From contig JAJRVM010000102.1 in NCBI GenBank assembly GCA_024277285.1, forward strand, positions 1 through 31,701: a DNA stretch of 31,701 nt. The letters run 5' to 3'. The stretch comes from Planctomycetota bacterium. GTDB taxonomy: Bacteria > Planctomycetota > Planctomycetia > Pirellulales > Pirellulaceae. The notes beneath the pieces are model-generated. The model did no database searches. It saw only the letters and a list, made by a program, of their open reading frames with translations, and was not told where the DNA came from. The translations under genes and the position numbers were made by a program. Of this stretch, positions 1 to 8,823 are shown in pieces; the stretch's first letter is position 1; each line of letters opens with the position of its first letter.

Positions 1-6
1 CCGAGT

Positions 7-1047
7 CTACTGTTTCACGAAGCCGTAGTCTTGAAACCACTGCCACGCATCGCGCAGCGTCTGTTCCACGGGGCGAGTTTCGTACCCGAGCTCTTGCTGG
101 GCGCGGGAACTATCGAAATAGTGGTAGCAATCAGACATTTTCACGGCTGCCGAGTTAACATCCGGTTCCTTGCCGGAGATGCGACCCCAGAGGTCGCCAC
201 CGCGGCCGACTGCGATGCGAATCAGTGGGCCGCTCCGGCAAAACGGGCGGCTGCCACCCGCAATGTCGGCGATCCGTTGCCACAGCTTCAGGTAGGTCAG
301 GTTCTGGCCACCCAGGACGTACGCTCGGCCGGTGGGAGCCGTTTCCAACGCGGCGAGGATGCCGGCGGCGACATCGCGGACATCGCAAACCGTGCATCCG
401 CCAGCCGGTGCCATGGGCGTGAAGCGGTTGGCCACTTCGAGGATCATGCGACCCGACGACGGTTTCCAGTCCCATGGGCCGAACATCAGTCCGGGGTGGA
501 CGATGACCGCATCGAGTCCGGCATCAATCTGCTGTCGAACGGCGGCCTCGGCGGCCCGCTTACTGACAACGTACGGGCAGGGAATGTTCTGAGCGCATGC
601 CTGCGTTTCATCGGCGAAGTGGTCCCTGGCACCGACCCCCAGCGTGTTGATTGTTGACACCTGAACCAGACGCGCACCGACGTCGCGCGCGCAGCGCGCC
701 ACGTTCAGCGTGCCTTGATGATTGACGGCCTCGTGCAACGCGTCGTTTTTCCATCCCAGCAGTACGCAGCCCGCCGAATGGACTACGGCCGAGACCCCCT
801 CCATCGCCGCCGCCAACGATCTCGGGTCAGTGATGTCGCCGGTGGCAAGTTCAACATCCAGTCCCTCACAGGGCCGAGAATCACTCTGTTTTCTGGCTAG
901 AACGCGGACTTTGACCCTCCGCTCGACGAGCAAACGTGTTACGTTATTGCCAACCAGACCGGTGGCACCCGTCACCAACACACGGGACCATCGGTCGCCG
1001 GCGCCACGGCGGAGTGATCCAGAGGGGGACGATTCCGAAGGGGACAT
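7..1047 (-). CDS. SDR-family NAD(P)-dependent epimerase/reductase
   Basis: Extended short-chain dehydrogenase/reductase of 346 aa, probably cytoplasmic. A Rossmann dinucleotide site TGATGLVG lies at residues 26-33, a Ser-Thr pair at 131-132 fits the catalytic Ser, and YVVSK at 159-163 is the catalytic YxxxK. The overall pattern resembles dihydroflavonol-4-reductase-like, 3-beta-HSD-like or HpnA-type sugar epimerases. The substrate cannot be read from the sequence. The open frame extends upstream to 1272, but the extra 75 residues look non-coding and overlap the divergent gene. The ATG at 1047 has CAGGAG about nine bases upstream and is the better start. It is transcribed divergently from the GNAT gene with only 82 bases between. 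The nearby KS-like protein and exporter suggest a lipid or sterol-like substrate, which is inference. Confidence 0.88.
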   Translation of the reverse strand: MSPSESSPSGSLRRGAGDRWSRVLVTGATGLVGNNVTRLLVERRVKVRVLARKQSDSRPCEGLDVELATGDITDPRSLAAAMEGVSAVVHSAGCVLLGWKNDALHEAVNHQGTLNVARCARDVGARLVQVSTINTLGVGARDHFADETQACAQNIPCPYVVSKRAAEAAVRQQIDAGLDAVIVHPGLMFGPWDWKPSSGRMILEVANRFTPMAPAGGCTVCDVRDVAAGILAALETAPTGRAYVLGGQNLTYLKLWQRIADIAGGSRPFCRSGPLIRIAVGRGGDLWGRISGKEPDVNSAAVKMSDCYHYFDSSRAQQELGYETRPVEQTLRDAWQWFQDYGFVKQ

Positions 1048-1068
1048 AGTTGGTAGCTCCTGATGCGG

Positions 1069-1098
1069 TTGACAGCCCGGGAATTCTCGTCCTAGAGT
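1069..1098 (+). promoter_or_regulatory. Candidate sigma70-type promoter for the GNAT gene
   Basis: A perfect -35 hexamer TTGACA at 1069-1074 is followed after 18 bases by TAGAGT (1093-1098), which matches four of six bases of the -10 consensus. It lies in the short divergent intergenic region, about 30 bases before the ATG at 1130. Vegetative promoters of this phylum are poorly defined, so this rests on consensus match alone. Confidence 0.4.
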
Positions 1099-1129
1099 AA
1101 CCTGTTTTGCAGCGTAAGGGAACGAATGT

Positions 1130-2278
1130 ATGGCTGAACTCACGATCAAACCGGTGGAATCGCGCCGCGAGCAACGCCAGTTCGTTGACTTAGCTTGGAC
1201 GATCAACCGTGACGACGAGAATTGGATCCCGCCCCTCAGACGTAACTTGGAAGAACTGGTCGGTTTTCGCAAGCACCCATTTCATGATTTTGCGACCGTG
1301 CGCAATTGGCTCGCGTGGCGCGATGGCAAACCGGTCGGGCGCATCTCCGGAATTGTGAATCCCACTCACAATGACAAGTATCACGAGAAACGTGGCTTCT
1401 TCGGTTTTTTTGAGTCGATTGACGATCAAGAAGTCGCCAACGGCCTGTTCGATGCAGTGTGGGCCTGGCTGAGTGAACAAGGCATGACCGACATGCGCGG
1501 GCCAGTCAACCCTTCGCTGAACTACGAAATCGGCTTGCTCATCGACGGCTTTGATTCACCGCCGACGTTCATGATGACCCACAACTGGCCCTACTATGCC
1601 AAACTGATCGAAAATTACGGTTTCGGAAAAGCACAGGATCTGTATGCCTTCTGGGGGCATGTCGATATGCTGTCGACGCTGGATAAGAAGCTGGAGTTTA
1701 TCATCAACGAGGCGACACGACGTTTCGATATCGACCTGCGCTTCTTGGACCGATCACGTTTTCGCGAAGAAGTGCAGATGTTTCTGCATATTTACAACGC
1801 TTCCTTAGACGGTACCTGGGGATTTACGCCGCTGTCGCCCGGCGAAATCGAACACATGGGCGCGTCGATGCGGCATCTGGTCGTCCCCGAGCTGACGACC
1901 GTGGCCGAGGTGGATGGTCGGCCCGTCGCGGCCGCGTTCGGCCTGCTCGATTACAACCCGCGCATCAAGAAGATCAACGGGCGACTGTTTCCGTTTGGGT
2001 TCCTGCGGTTGCTCACCAGACGCAACAAGATTCCGCGTATCCGGCTCATTAGCACGAACGTGCTACCGGAATACCAGCGTTGGGGGGTTGGTGTCGTGGT
2101 TCTCGCGCGCCTGGTTCCCGACGCACTGAAGTGGGGGATCAGCGAGGCCGAGTTTTCGTGGGTCCTGGAAAGCAATCATCTGTCGTACAAATCGCTCAAG
2201 CGGGGCGGCGCCAAGTTGACCAAGACCTATCGAATCTATGACTACCCTGCTCCTAGCGACGCCGATACCAGTAGCTGA
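1130..2278 (+). CDS. GNAT-like N-acyltransferase (YghO-like)
   Basis: Protein of 382 aa. The C-terminal part carries a GNAT acyl-CoA binding motif: VLPEYQRWGVG, with the Q/RxxGxG-type loop at residues 316-321. It is followed by a helix and a conserved-looking Asn-His-Leu-Ser-Tyr stretch near residues 348-352. The N-terminal two thirds, with a WIPPLRR-type segment, resembles the long uncharacterised acyltransferase family that includes E. coli YghO; that assignment is from memory of the family. No signal peptide or membrane segment is visible, so it should be cytoplasmic. AAGGGA precedes the ATG at suitable distance. It is transcribed with the KS-like gene, about 200 bases downstream. Acyl donor and acceptor are unknown. 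Confidence 0.8.
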   Translation: MAELTIKPVESRREQRQFVDLAWTINRDDENWIPPLRRNLEELVGFRKHPFHDFATVRNWLAWRDGKPVGRISGIVNPTHNDKYHEKRGFFGFFESIDDQEVANGLFDAVWAWLSEQGMTDMRGPVNPSLNYEIGLLIDGFDSPPTFMMTHNWPYYAKLIENYGFGKAQDLYAFWGHVDMLSTLDKKLEFIINEATRRFDIDLRFLDRSRFREEVQMFLHIYNASLDGTWGFTPLSPGEIEHMGASMRHLVVPELTTVAEVDGRPVAAAFGLLDYNPRIKKINGRLFPFGFLRLLTRRNKIPRIRLISTNVLPEYQRWGVGVVVLARLVPDALKWGISEAEFSWVLESNHLSYKSLKRGGAKLTKTYRIYDYPAPSDADTSS

Positions 2279-2311
2279 GCCCGCCGTAGCTGAGCCCGCC
2301 AAGGGCTCAGC
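2271..2311 (+). terminator. Duplicated 15-mer and stem-loop after the GNAT gene
   Basis: The last bases of the GNAT gene belong to a perfect 15-bp tandem repeat, GTAGCTGAGCCCGCC at 2271-2285 and 2286-2300. The second copy forms a 9-bp perfect stem (2289-2297 with 2303-2311) around the loop GCCAA. There is no T-tract, so it is either a weak or factor-assisted terminator or a small REP-like palindrome. The GNAT stop codon (2276-2278) lies in the first repeat unit. Confidence 0.45.
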
Positions 2312-2474
2312 CAGATCGACGATGGATTGTCCATCTCGTTGAATCCTGGCCGGTCTGGTTACGATGCGGCCGGCGATGCGGCTTGCGAGTGGCTGCGGTG
2401 CGAGCTATCATCGCTTTCGCATGCTGGCAGTGGTTCCGGCTGAGTTTATCGAATCGAGTTTTGTCGGATTACAC

Positions 2475-3800
2475 ATGGCTTCGAGAGCAAACACTTCCGC
2501 AACGGGCACTCCTAGTAACCCGAGCTCGGGCGACGGTGGCTCTCGAGGGAATGTGGTCATCACCGGCATGGGGGTCGTCAGCCCGATCGGGCTGGGTCCT
2601 GATGCCTACTGGCAATCGCTTTGTGACCAGCAGAGTGGCGTGGGGATTTTGCCGGACAAGGCGGGCACAAAGCTACCGGTCTGCATGGGGGCGGCGATCA
2701 AGGACTTCGAGCCCAAGCAGCATGTCAAGCCGCGTAAGGCACTGAAGGTGATGTGCCGCGAGATTCAGACCGGATTCGCGGCAGCGGGATTGGCGTTCGA
2801 GCAAGCGCAACTGGACAAGGACCAACTGGTTTCCGAGCGACTGGGCGTGGTCTATGGCAGCGAAATGCTGTACTGCGAGCCGACCGACTTACTTGACGTC
2901 TATGGCAAGTGCCTGGAAGACGGTGAGTTTCATATTGGCCGCTGGGGCGACGCGGCGATGGCCAAGATGTACCCGTTGTGGATGTTGATGTACTTGCCCA
3001 ACATGACCGCGTGCCACGTCGGGATCGCGAATGACGCGCGTGGCCCCAACAATACCATCTGCCAGGGTGACGTTTCCAGTTTGCTGGCGATGATCGAAGC
3101 CGCGTCCATTATTCTTCGTGGCCATGCGGATGTGATGATCGTTGGGGGCAGCAGTTCGCGGTTGAGCATAACCCCGATGCTGTACCGGGGAATTAGCCAA
3201 TTGTCGGGTCGTGTCGACACTCCCGCAGAAGCTTGCCGCCCCTTCGATGCGAACCGCGATGGTTCGGTCAACGGTGAAGGTGCGGCTGCGTTCATTTTCG
3301 AGAGTGAACAGCATGCGGCGGCGCGCGGCGCCAAAGTGCTGGCCCGCTTGCGCGGTTGGGGATTGGCGTTTGGCAACCGCCAAGACGAAGAGCCAACCCA
3401 TGGCTGGGCCATCGGGCGGAGTATCGAGCACGCGTTGGCTCGAGCGGCCTTGGGTCCCGAGAGTGTGGGGCATGTCAATGCGGATGCGGCAGGGCTCGTG
3501 CATGGAGATTCCGTCGAAGCACGGGCCATCAACCACGTGCTAGGACAGGTTCCGGTGACGGCGCCCAAGAGTTTCTTTGGGGACTTGGGATCAAGTGGCG
3601 GTGCCGTGCAAATGGTTGCCAGCGTGCTGGCCCTGCAACATGGCCAGATTCCCGTCACGCTGAATTACTCACAACCTGCCCCCGATTGTCCCGTCCAGGT
3701 TGTCCATGGCGAACCGTTGGCCGCAAAGCACCCGACCGCAGTGGTGCTGAGCCAGGCACAAACCGGTCAAGCCGTCGCACTGGTGTTGGACGCGGATTGA
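2475..3800 (+). CDS. Beta-ketoacyl-synthase-like protein lacking the catalytic residues
   Basis: A 441-aa thiolase-fold protein of the KAS I/II family. VVITGMGVVSPIG near residue 24 is the typical KS N-terminus, and ARGPNNT and HADVMIVGG frame the active-site region. Aligned without gaps to FabF-type enzymes, the nucleophilic Cys is Asp199, the first His (normally NAHGT) is Asp337 and the second His (normally GH) is Asp370. Lys365 is kept. It therefore should not condense acyl chains by the usual mechanism. It may act as a chain-length-factor-like partner or a binding protein, or have another activity. The open frame begins at 2364; the ATG at 2475 is preferred because the earlier residues show no KS similarity, although no clear ribosome site precedes it. 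No ACP gene is adjacent. Confidence 0.85.
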   Translation: MASRANTSATGTPSNPSSGDGGSRGNVVITGMGVVSPIGLGPDAYWQSLCDQQSGVGILPDKAGTKLPVCMGAAIKDFEPKQHVKPRKALKVMCREIQTGFAAAGLAFEQAQLDKDQLVSERLGVVYGSEMLYCEPTDLLDVYGKCLEDGEFHIGRWGDAAMAKMYPLWMLMYLPNMTACHVGIANDARGPNNTICQGDVSSLLAMIEAASIILRGHADVMIVGGSSSRLSITPMLYRGISQLSGRVDTPAEACRPFDANRDGSVNGEGAAAFIFESEQHAAARGAKVLARLRGWGLAFGNRQDEEPTHGWAIGRSIEHALARAALGPESVGHVNADAAGLVHGDSVEARAINHVLGQVPVTAPKSFFGDLGSSGGAVQMVASVLALQHGQIPVTLNYSQPAPDCPVQVVHGEPLAAKHPTAVVLSQAQTGQAVALVLDAD

Positions 3801-4149
3801 CCGGTTTAGTCCTAACTGGGACAGCGCCATTTAGCCGCCGTATCGGGAGCTGGCTAACCCTAACTTGAAGCGGGATTTCAGACTGGGGTTTCAGACCGGG
3901 ATTTTGATTTGATCCTGAAAAATACAGTGTACCGTGCGTCGTTGGGCGCAATCTAAAATGTGCGGTTTCTGGAACACTGTCGCATCGCTCGCGCAGAGAC
4001 CGTCGAAAACTCAGGCGATTTTGCGTCTGGCAGGAATGCCAATCTGGTTTTCGAGTAACGGTTTTTGCATTTCGAAATGACGAAACCCCAATCGTACCAA
4101 CACATGACCGTACCAACACATAACGCCATTTCGGCCGTTCAAGTCAGGC
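3801..4149. other. Intergenic region between convergent genes, no gene recognised
   Basis: About 350 bases between the convergent KS-like and MMPL genes. Frames here are open on the minus strand but give low-complexity Arg/Pro-rich translations with no recognisable family. Two short repeats are visible: a GGTTTCAGAC-like duplication around 3874-3900, and a perfect 13-bp repeat described separately. No strong rho-independent terminator was seen. Confidence 0.5.
4093..4121. repeat. Short tandem repeat, 16-bp period
   Basis: CGTACCAACACAT occurs perfectly at 4093-4105 and 4109-4121, separated by GAC. No function can be assigned. It lies about 30 bases from the left end of the MITE-like element. 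Confidence 0.7.
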
Positions 4150-4254
4150 CTAGGCTTTGTCTCAAAACGTCTTTTCGCGCGGCAAAGCCATGTCATTTTC
4201 AGCAGATTACGCGAAACGCAAGGTGATAAATATGAGTTTTGAGACGAAGCCTAG
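4150..4254. mobile_element. MITE-like element with 15-bp inverted ends and CTAG duplication
   Basis: GCTTTGTCTCAAAAC at 4154-4168 and GTTTTGAGACGAAGC at 4236-4250 are inverted copies, 14 of 15 matching with one G-T type difference. Both are flanked by CTAG (4150-4153 and 4251-4254), which looks like a 4-bp target duplication. The inner 67 bases encode nothing recognisable, so this would be a non-autonomous element of about 97 bp. A CTAG-type duplication is known for the IS5 group, so mobilisation by such a transposase is an inference. The right CTAG contains the stop codon of the MMPL gene. CTAG is itself palindromic, so the duplication could also be read as part of 19-bp inverted arms. Confidence 0.55.
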
Positions 4255-7200
4255 TGCAGCCGATCGCGTCGCCCGCCGGATGATGCGCGGCTCTCGCGGC
4301 TTGGGCTCAATGCGGGCCCTTTGACCGGGGCAGGTTGGTCGATTGATAGCACGGTCGGATTCTCTGCACCGAGTGTTTGCGACTCGGTGGCACCGACCAG
4401 CTGTTCAGGTTGCTCCGAGTCAGTCACTTTTGGGCAGAGGTATTTGCCCAGTGGGCCGGCAAGCAGGGCCGGCAGCAGTATCAGGTCGCCAAAGAGCGCG
4501 GCTGCCAGCAAGGCAAGCATCATCGTGCCGAATCGCTGTGTGGGCGTGAACGTGCTGAGCGCGAAGACGGAAAGCCCCAGCCCACCGATGATCGTCGTCT
4601 GCGTCATCGCGACGGCAACGTGATGGTAGGCTTCTCGAATGGCGGAATTGCGGTCCATGCCCATGCGGATGCCACGGCGGAACCAGGTCAGGAAGTGGAT
4701 TGTATCATCCACCGCCACGCCCATTGCCACGCTGGCGGTCATCATCGTGCCGATGTCGACTACCACGTTCCAGCGACTCATGTAGCCGATCGCTCCGAAT
4801 ATCAGAATGACCGGGAAGATATTCGGAATCATCGAGACGAGCCCGCCACGCACATTCAGCAGCTGGCGTTTCTTGGTGCGCAAGACCACCATCATCACGA
4901 CGGCGATCATGACGAACGCCCAGCCCACGCTATCGATCAGGCTGTGAAGCAGGGTGCGTTGTGCTTTGTAAACGATTGGGACAACACCGGTGTAAGTAAC
5001 TTGGATCGGCTTGTCCATCTGTTTCGCGGTCTTCTCAGCGCCCGGCACAAAACCGTGATCGCGCGCATCGACGACATGTTGGGCATTTTCGCGAATGAAG
5101 TCGATGTCGTAGTCAGGGTGATCGGTCAGGACCACAACGCAGTCGAATTGGTGCAGGAATCTCGCCCACTTGTCGGCCGCAATACTACTTGGTGGCTTGG
5201 CTACAGGGTCTTGCCACCAGATCATGTGGTTCGGCGCACCACGCCCTCGTGGACTCACGAATTTCTTGGCCCGCAATAGATCGCCGAGGACTTTGGCAAA
5301 AACTCGGTCGACCCCGAGGTCTTGGTCACTTTGTTTAGCGAAATCAGGAGCTGCCTCCGTGGTAGCCAGCGTGGCATCGGTTAGCTTCTGTTGCCCGGCT
5401 GCAAGGTGGTTTGTCGCATTTGACTTTGCGGTTCGCGGGTCACCGGAGCAGAGGATGGCGATTCTTGCACCCGGCCACGGATCGCCGGCACCGAGTTTCA
5501 CTTTGCCCTCCTCTAAACGTTGCTGGGCGATCGATCGTAGGATCACGTCACGCAGGTCGTAAGCTTTGAGGACCGGTTCGACAACACGCTTAAGCTGGGA
5601 CACGAATTGGCCGTAGTCGACGTCGTTCAACGCGCCCAGGCGAACGCTGATCCGCCACAATTCGTCGCCTTGCTCATCGATGGCAAGGTAGTTTTCCTGC
5701 AGCAGACGGTGTCGATTCTTCTCGAGCAGTGTGTTGGAGGGAAAACGCTCGCTGTCCAGCGGATCGAGAATTGGCGGGGCGAACGTGGCGGCTGACATCG
5801 CCCGTCCCACGATGTCCTGGCCATTCTTGCCGAAGACGTCCTCGACCGCTCGCTGGACGTGCGCGACCAATTCAATGCGCTCCAGGAAACTGTACTGGTA
5901 CTTCTCTGCTGCCTCTTCGGCAGGCGATGGATCTGGAAGCGACTCGCGTTGGGCAATGGTTGGGAACTGATGTTGCTTGTCGACGCTCACCACCAGCTCC
6001 ATCGGCACGATCTTGCCGACATGGGCTTCAAGCCAGTAGTAGTCGCGAATGATTTTGGAATTGTGATCGAACAGTTTCAGCAACTGAATCGACGTGTTCA
6101 ATTTGGTCATGCCGAAGCCGGCAACGATCAACGCCAGCATCGACGTGCCGGTGACCAGCAGGTGGTGACTCACTACCCAGTCGCCAATCGACAGCCAGGC
6201 GGCGCGGACCTTGTGACGAAAGCTGGAGGTCGATTCCCGGTTCTGGTCGCGATGATATCCAGGCGGCCACAATTGCAGTGCCGATGGCAGATACGTAAAG
6301 AGCAACAACAGCGTGGCCATCACGCCAACCGCTGAAAACAGCCCGAATCTGCGGATCGGAGCAATGTCGCTGATATTCAGTGACAGCAGCCCCAGGGCGG
6401 TGGTGAACGCCGCCAATGTGCACGGGATGGCACCGTTTGCCAACGCGCGCATGGGCGCCCCCTCAAGGCCGTTTTCGTGCACCGCCTCACGGTAGTAGTT
6501 GACGATGTGGACGGCTCCTGAGAGCCCCAGCACATAGACCAGCGATGGCATCGACAGCAGGATGGCATCCACGCAACTGCCGCTCCACCATACAATCCCC
6601 AAGCTGGCAATCGCGGCCACTCCACCGACGATGAAGATCATGATCGTGACCGAGACGCGGCGAAAACAGATATAACCCAATCCGATTCCCAGAATGGCGG
6701 AAAAACCGATCAGCCGAACCAGGGTGATTTGGCCTTCCTCGTCGATCGCCACGTTGTCCACCGGCGGGCCACCCATACGCAGCACTTTGCCCGTGGCGAC
6801 TTCGTGTTTCGCCAGTGGCATCATGGGTGGCTTGGCCGGCGCCTTGACGCCAGATTCGACCGCTAAGTTGACGAGCTTGCCACGTGGCTTGCCCAGCAGG
6901 CCGCGGCCAATCACGCGGCGCAGATCGGCAGTCCCCTGTTTGCTGAGCGTGACCATGATGCAGGTTTGCAATCCTGGAGGTTCCACTCCCAGTTGCGCAA
7001 ACATCTCGTTCCAATGGTCTTCTTTGGTCTGTATCGAATCGGCCAATAGCGTGGCGCGATCACCATCGTACTTGGTGCGGACCAGCTCTTTGACAAACGA
7101 ATCGACCGTATCTTGCCACCCAGAGGGCAGTTCGTCACGTTTTGGTTGAAAGAGTCGATTTGGTAGGTCGTCTGCGGTCCATTGGAAGTTTTCGTACGGT

Positions 7201-8072
7201 TCCGGCCCGAACAGTGATCCCTTGAGCCGGTTCAAGGCACGCCGCCGCGCGATGCGAGGACGCTCCTCGTCGGAATACTGCATCCCGCGGGGCCACATCG
7301 ACCCGCTTGGATCGGCCAACTCGGCCAATGCCTCCGGACCGGTCGTGACTTTCTTCAAAATCCGTGCGGTCAGCTTGCGCGGATCATCGTGAAAGTCATT
7401 GTTGTTCTTCACACTTGGAGGTCGACCGAACTTGGCGACAAACGTTCCCTTGAGCGTCTTGTCGCGCAAGATGTCGCGTTTGATCATGCGGCCGACGGCG
7501 CCTAATACGTTTGAACGACCGTGCCAGCGAAAAAGATCGCCGTTGGGCGTGATGTAGTACCATGACTGGTCGTTGCTCATCAACCATTTTTCGTCCAGGC
7601 CACCCCAGTTTACGTGGTAGTCGCCCGTCGTATACAGGCCCAGCTTGTCCCCCCATTGCCGCGCGCGAAGTTCCTGCAAGACGCGCTCGCGAGCGCGCTG
7701 TTCGTGGGGCGGCAAATCCGCGTCGGCCTCCGGAACGGTTTCCACATCCTCGTTAGTTACCGTCTTTTCGTCTTTGGGCGAGGGCTGGATTTCGCCCCGT
7801 AACTTCTCGACAAACAGCTTGTAACTCTCGTCCTTCTCGGTGCAGCCTTCCCAGGTCAGCAGCACAAACGACTGCTCGCCCACAAAATACTTGGCGAACC
7901 AGGTGAGTTCCCTGGTCTCCTCGAAACTGGACGGCAGCCAGTCTTTGACGTTGTTCTCCATGCGCTCGAGCGACATGCGAGCACCACGCAGCCCGAACGG
8001 GATGAGGAAGAACACCACGCACAGAATCAAGAGTGCTCGGCGAGCGAAGAAGTCAGGTTTCATAGTTTGCAT
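4251..8072 (-). CDS. RND superfamily exporter, MMPL type
   Basis: A 1273-aa inner-membrane transporter with the two-fold RND layout. One N-terminal membrane helix (about residues 10-30) is followed by a large extracytoplasmic domain to about residue 445. Then comes a five-helix cluster (about 450-615), a second half starting with a helix near 635-655, a second periplasmic domain, and a last helix cluster (about 1040-1210). The motif GVAVDDTIHFLTWF followed by TQTTIIGG is typical of MMPL/SSD proteins. The family exports lipids and other hydrophobic compounds (MmpL, HpnN); the substrate here is unknown. The periplasmic domains are larger than usual and rich in Lys/Asp. In-frame GTG 8075, ATG 8072 and ATG 8063 are all possible starts, and no ribosome site decides between them. 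The C-terminal ~60 residues are a polar cytoplasmic tail. Its stop codon sits in the CTAG of the adjoining MITE-like element. Confidence 0.9.
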   Translation of the reverse strand: MQTMKPDFFARRALLILCVVFFLIPFGLRGARMSLERMENNVKDWLPSSFEETRELTWFAKYFVGEQSFVLLTWEGCTEKDESYKLFVEKLRGEIQPSPKDEKTVTNEDVETVPEADADLPPHEQRARERVLQELRARQWGDKLGLYTTGDYHVNWGGLDEKWLMSNDQSWYYITPNGDLFRWHGRSNVLGAVGRMIKRDILRDKTLKGTFVAKFGRPPSVKNNNDFHDDPRKLTARILKKVTTGPEALAELADPSGSMWPRGMQYSDEERPRIARRRALNRLKGSLFGPEPYENFQWTADDLPNRLFQPKRDELPSGWQDTVDSFVKELVRTKYDGDRATLLADSIQTKEDHWNEMFAQLGVEPPGLQTCIMVTLSKQGTADLRRVIGRGLLGKPRGKLVNLAVESGVKAPAKPPMMPLAKHEVATGKVLRMGGPPVDNVAIDEEGQITLVRLIGFSAILGIGLGYICFRRVSVTIMIFIVGGVAAIASLGIVWWSGSCVDAILLSMPSLVYVLGLSGAVHIVNYYREAVHENGLEGAPMRALANGAIPCTLAAFTTALGLLSLNISDIAPIRRFGLFSAVGVMATLLLLFTYLPSALQLWPPGYHRDQNRESTSSFRHKVRAAWLSIGDWVVSHHLLVTGTSMLALIVAGFGMTKLNTSIQLLKLFDHNSKIIRDYYWLEAHVGKIVPMELVVSVDKQHQFPTIAQRESLPDPSPAEEAAEKYQYSFLERIELVAHVQRAVEDVFGKNGQDIVGRAMSAATFAPPILDPLDSERFPSNTLLEKNRHRLLQENYLAIDEQGDELWRISVRLGALNDVDYGQFVSQLKRVVEPVLKAYDLRDVILRSIAQQRLEEGKVKLGAGDPWPGARIAILCSGDPRTAKSNATNHLAAGQQKLTDATLATTEAAPDFAKQSDQDLGVDRVFAKVLGDLLRAKKFVSPRGRGAPNHMIWWQDPVAKPPSSIAADKWARFLHQFDCVVVLTDHPDYDIDFIRENAQHVVDARDHGFVPGAEKTAKQMDKPIQVTYTGVVPIVYKAQRTLLHSLIDSVGWAFVMIAVVMMVVLRTKKRQLLNVRGGLVSMIPNIFPVILIFGAIGYMSRWNVVVDIGTMMTASVAMGVAVDDTIHFLTWFRRGIRMGMDRNSAIREAYHHVAVAMTQTTIIGGLGLSVFALSTFTPTQRFGTMMLALLAAALFGDLILLPALLAGPLGKYLCPKVTDSEQPEQLVGATESQTLGAENPTVLSIDQPAPVKGPALSPSRESRASSGGRRDRLH

Positions 8073-8823
8073 CACTGCGTTTACTTCACTGCGTTTGCAT
8101 TATTGCGCGTCTGCAAGGACGCACTCAACGTCGATGGTTCATCTTGCCAATTGCCCACTCGCGCCGAGTGAGCAGAGCAAGCAGCGCCAAGCTGCAGCGT
8201 CCGATTCGTTTGGGGCACGCTCGGCCCCGAAACTGGTCCGACCTGATGGTCCTTCGCGTGCGTAACCCGCACGTCGCGCGCACATCTCCACGAAAGACGC
8301 TACAGGGTACCGCTCTTGCAATTTTGAGTCTACGCCAAACCAATGTCCTCGGGCAGGTCTCGAACGGGTCGAACGGGTGATTTCGCCCGCGGTTTGCCGG
8401 CAGGACCGTTAAATGACATTAGAATTGCTCAGATTGCCTACCTGTCCTGAGTGCGCTATTTGCCCATGAATCATCGGCACGCTTGGTACTGCCGCCGACA
8501 TAAATGCCATCTACTGGCTGGTGGTTTCGGGCGGGCGGCACGGTGGCCCACGCGACGGTGCCCTGACATGGCGCCACGCTGTTTGGTACTATGCGAGATT
8601 CGGAAACCCGACAGCCCAGTCGAGTCTGCTTGGTTCGAACAGGCTCGCTATGGTTTGGCCTATCGATCGGGGGGGGGGCGTCAGGTTCATCGCACCTGTC
8701 ACGTGATCTGTTTGGCGCAGCAGAGGATTCGTCCTTCGCGATGTTTGGCAGCGCCAAGGTGGCAAGTCTTTGGGTAGCCCACACTTTTGCCCTGTTTTTT
8801 GATGTCAGCAAGAAAGCAGATTC
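8073..8823. other. Divergent 750-bp intergenic region
   Basis: This lies between the divergently read MMPL exporter and the SEC-C/TPR gene and should hold both promoters. Visible structure includes TCACTGCGTTT repeated at 8072-8082 and 8086-8096, a tandem TCGAACGGG pair around 8360, and a run of ten G at 8669-8678. Several frames of 60-130 codons are open on both strands, but their translations resemble no family and lack ribosome sites, so I call no gene. No tRNA was seen. Confidence 0.5.

Noticed and set aside
3655..4196. Minus-strand open frames of 154 and 61 codons between the KS-like and MMPL genes
   Set aside because: Translations are Arg/Pro-rich with no family resemblance. One overlaps the KS-like gene antisense and one crosses into the MITE-like element.
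8626..8650. GGTTCGAAC resembling a tRNA T-arm
   Set aside because: No matching acceptor, D or anticodon arms could be found around it.
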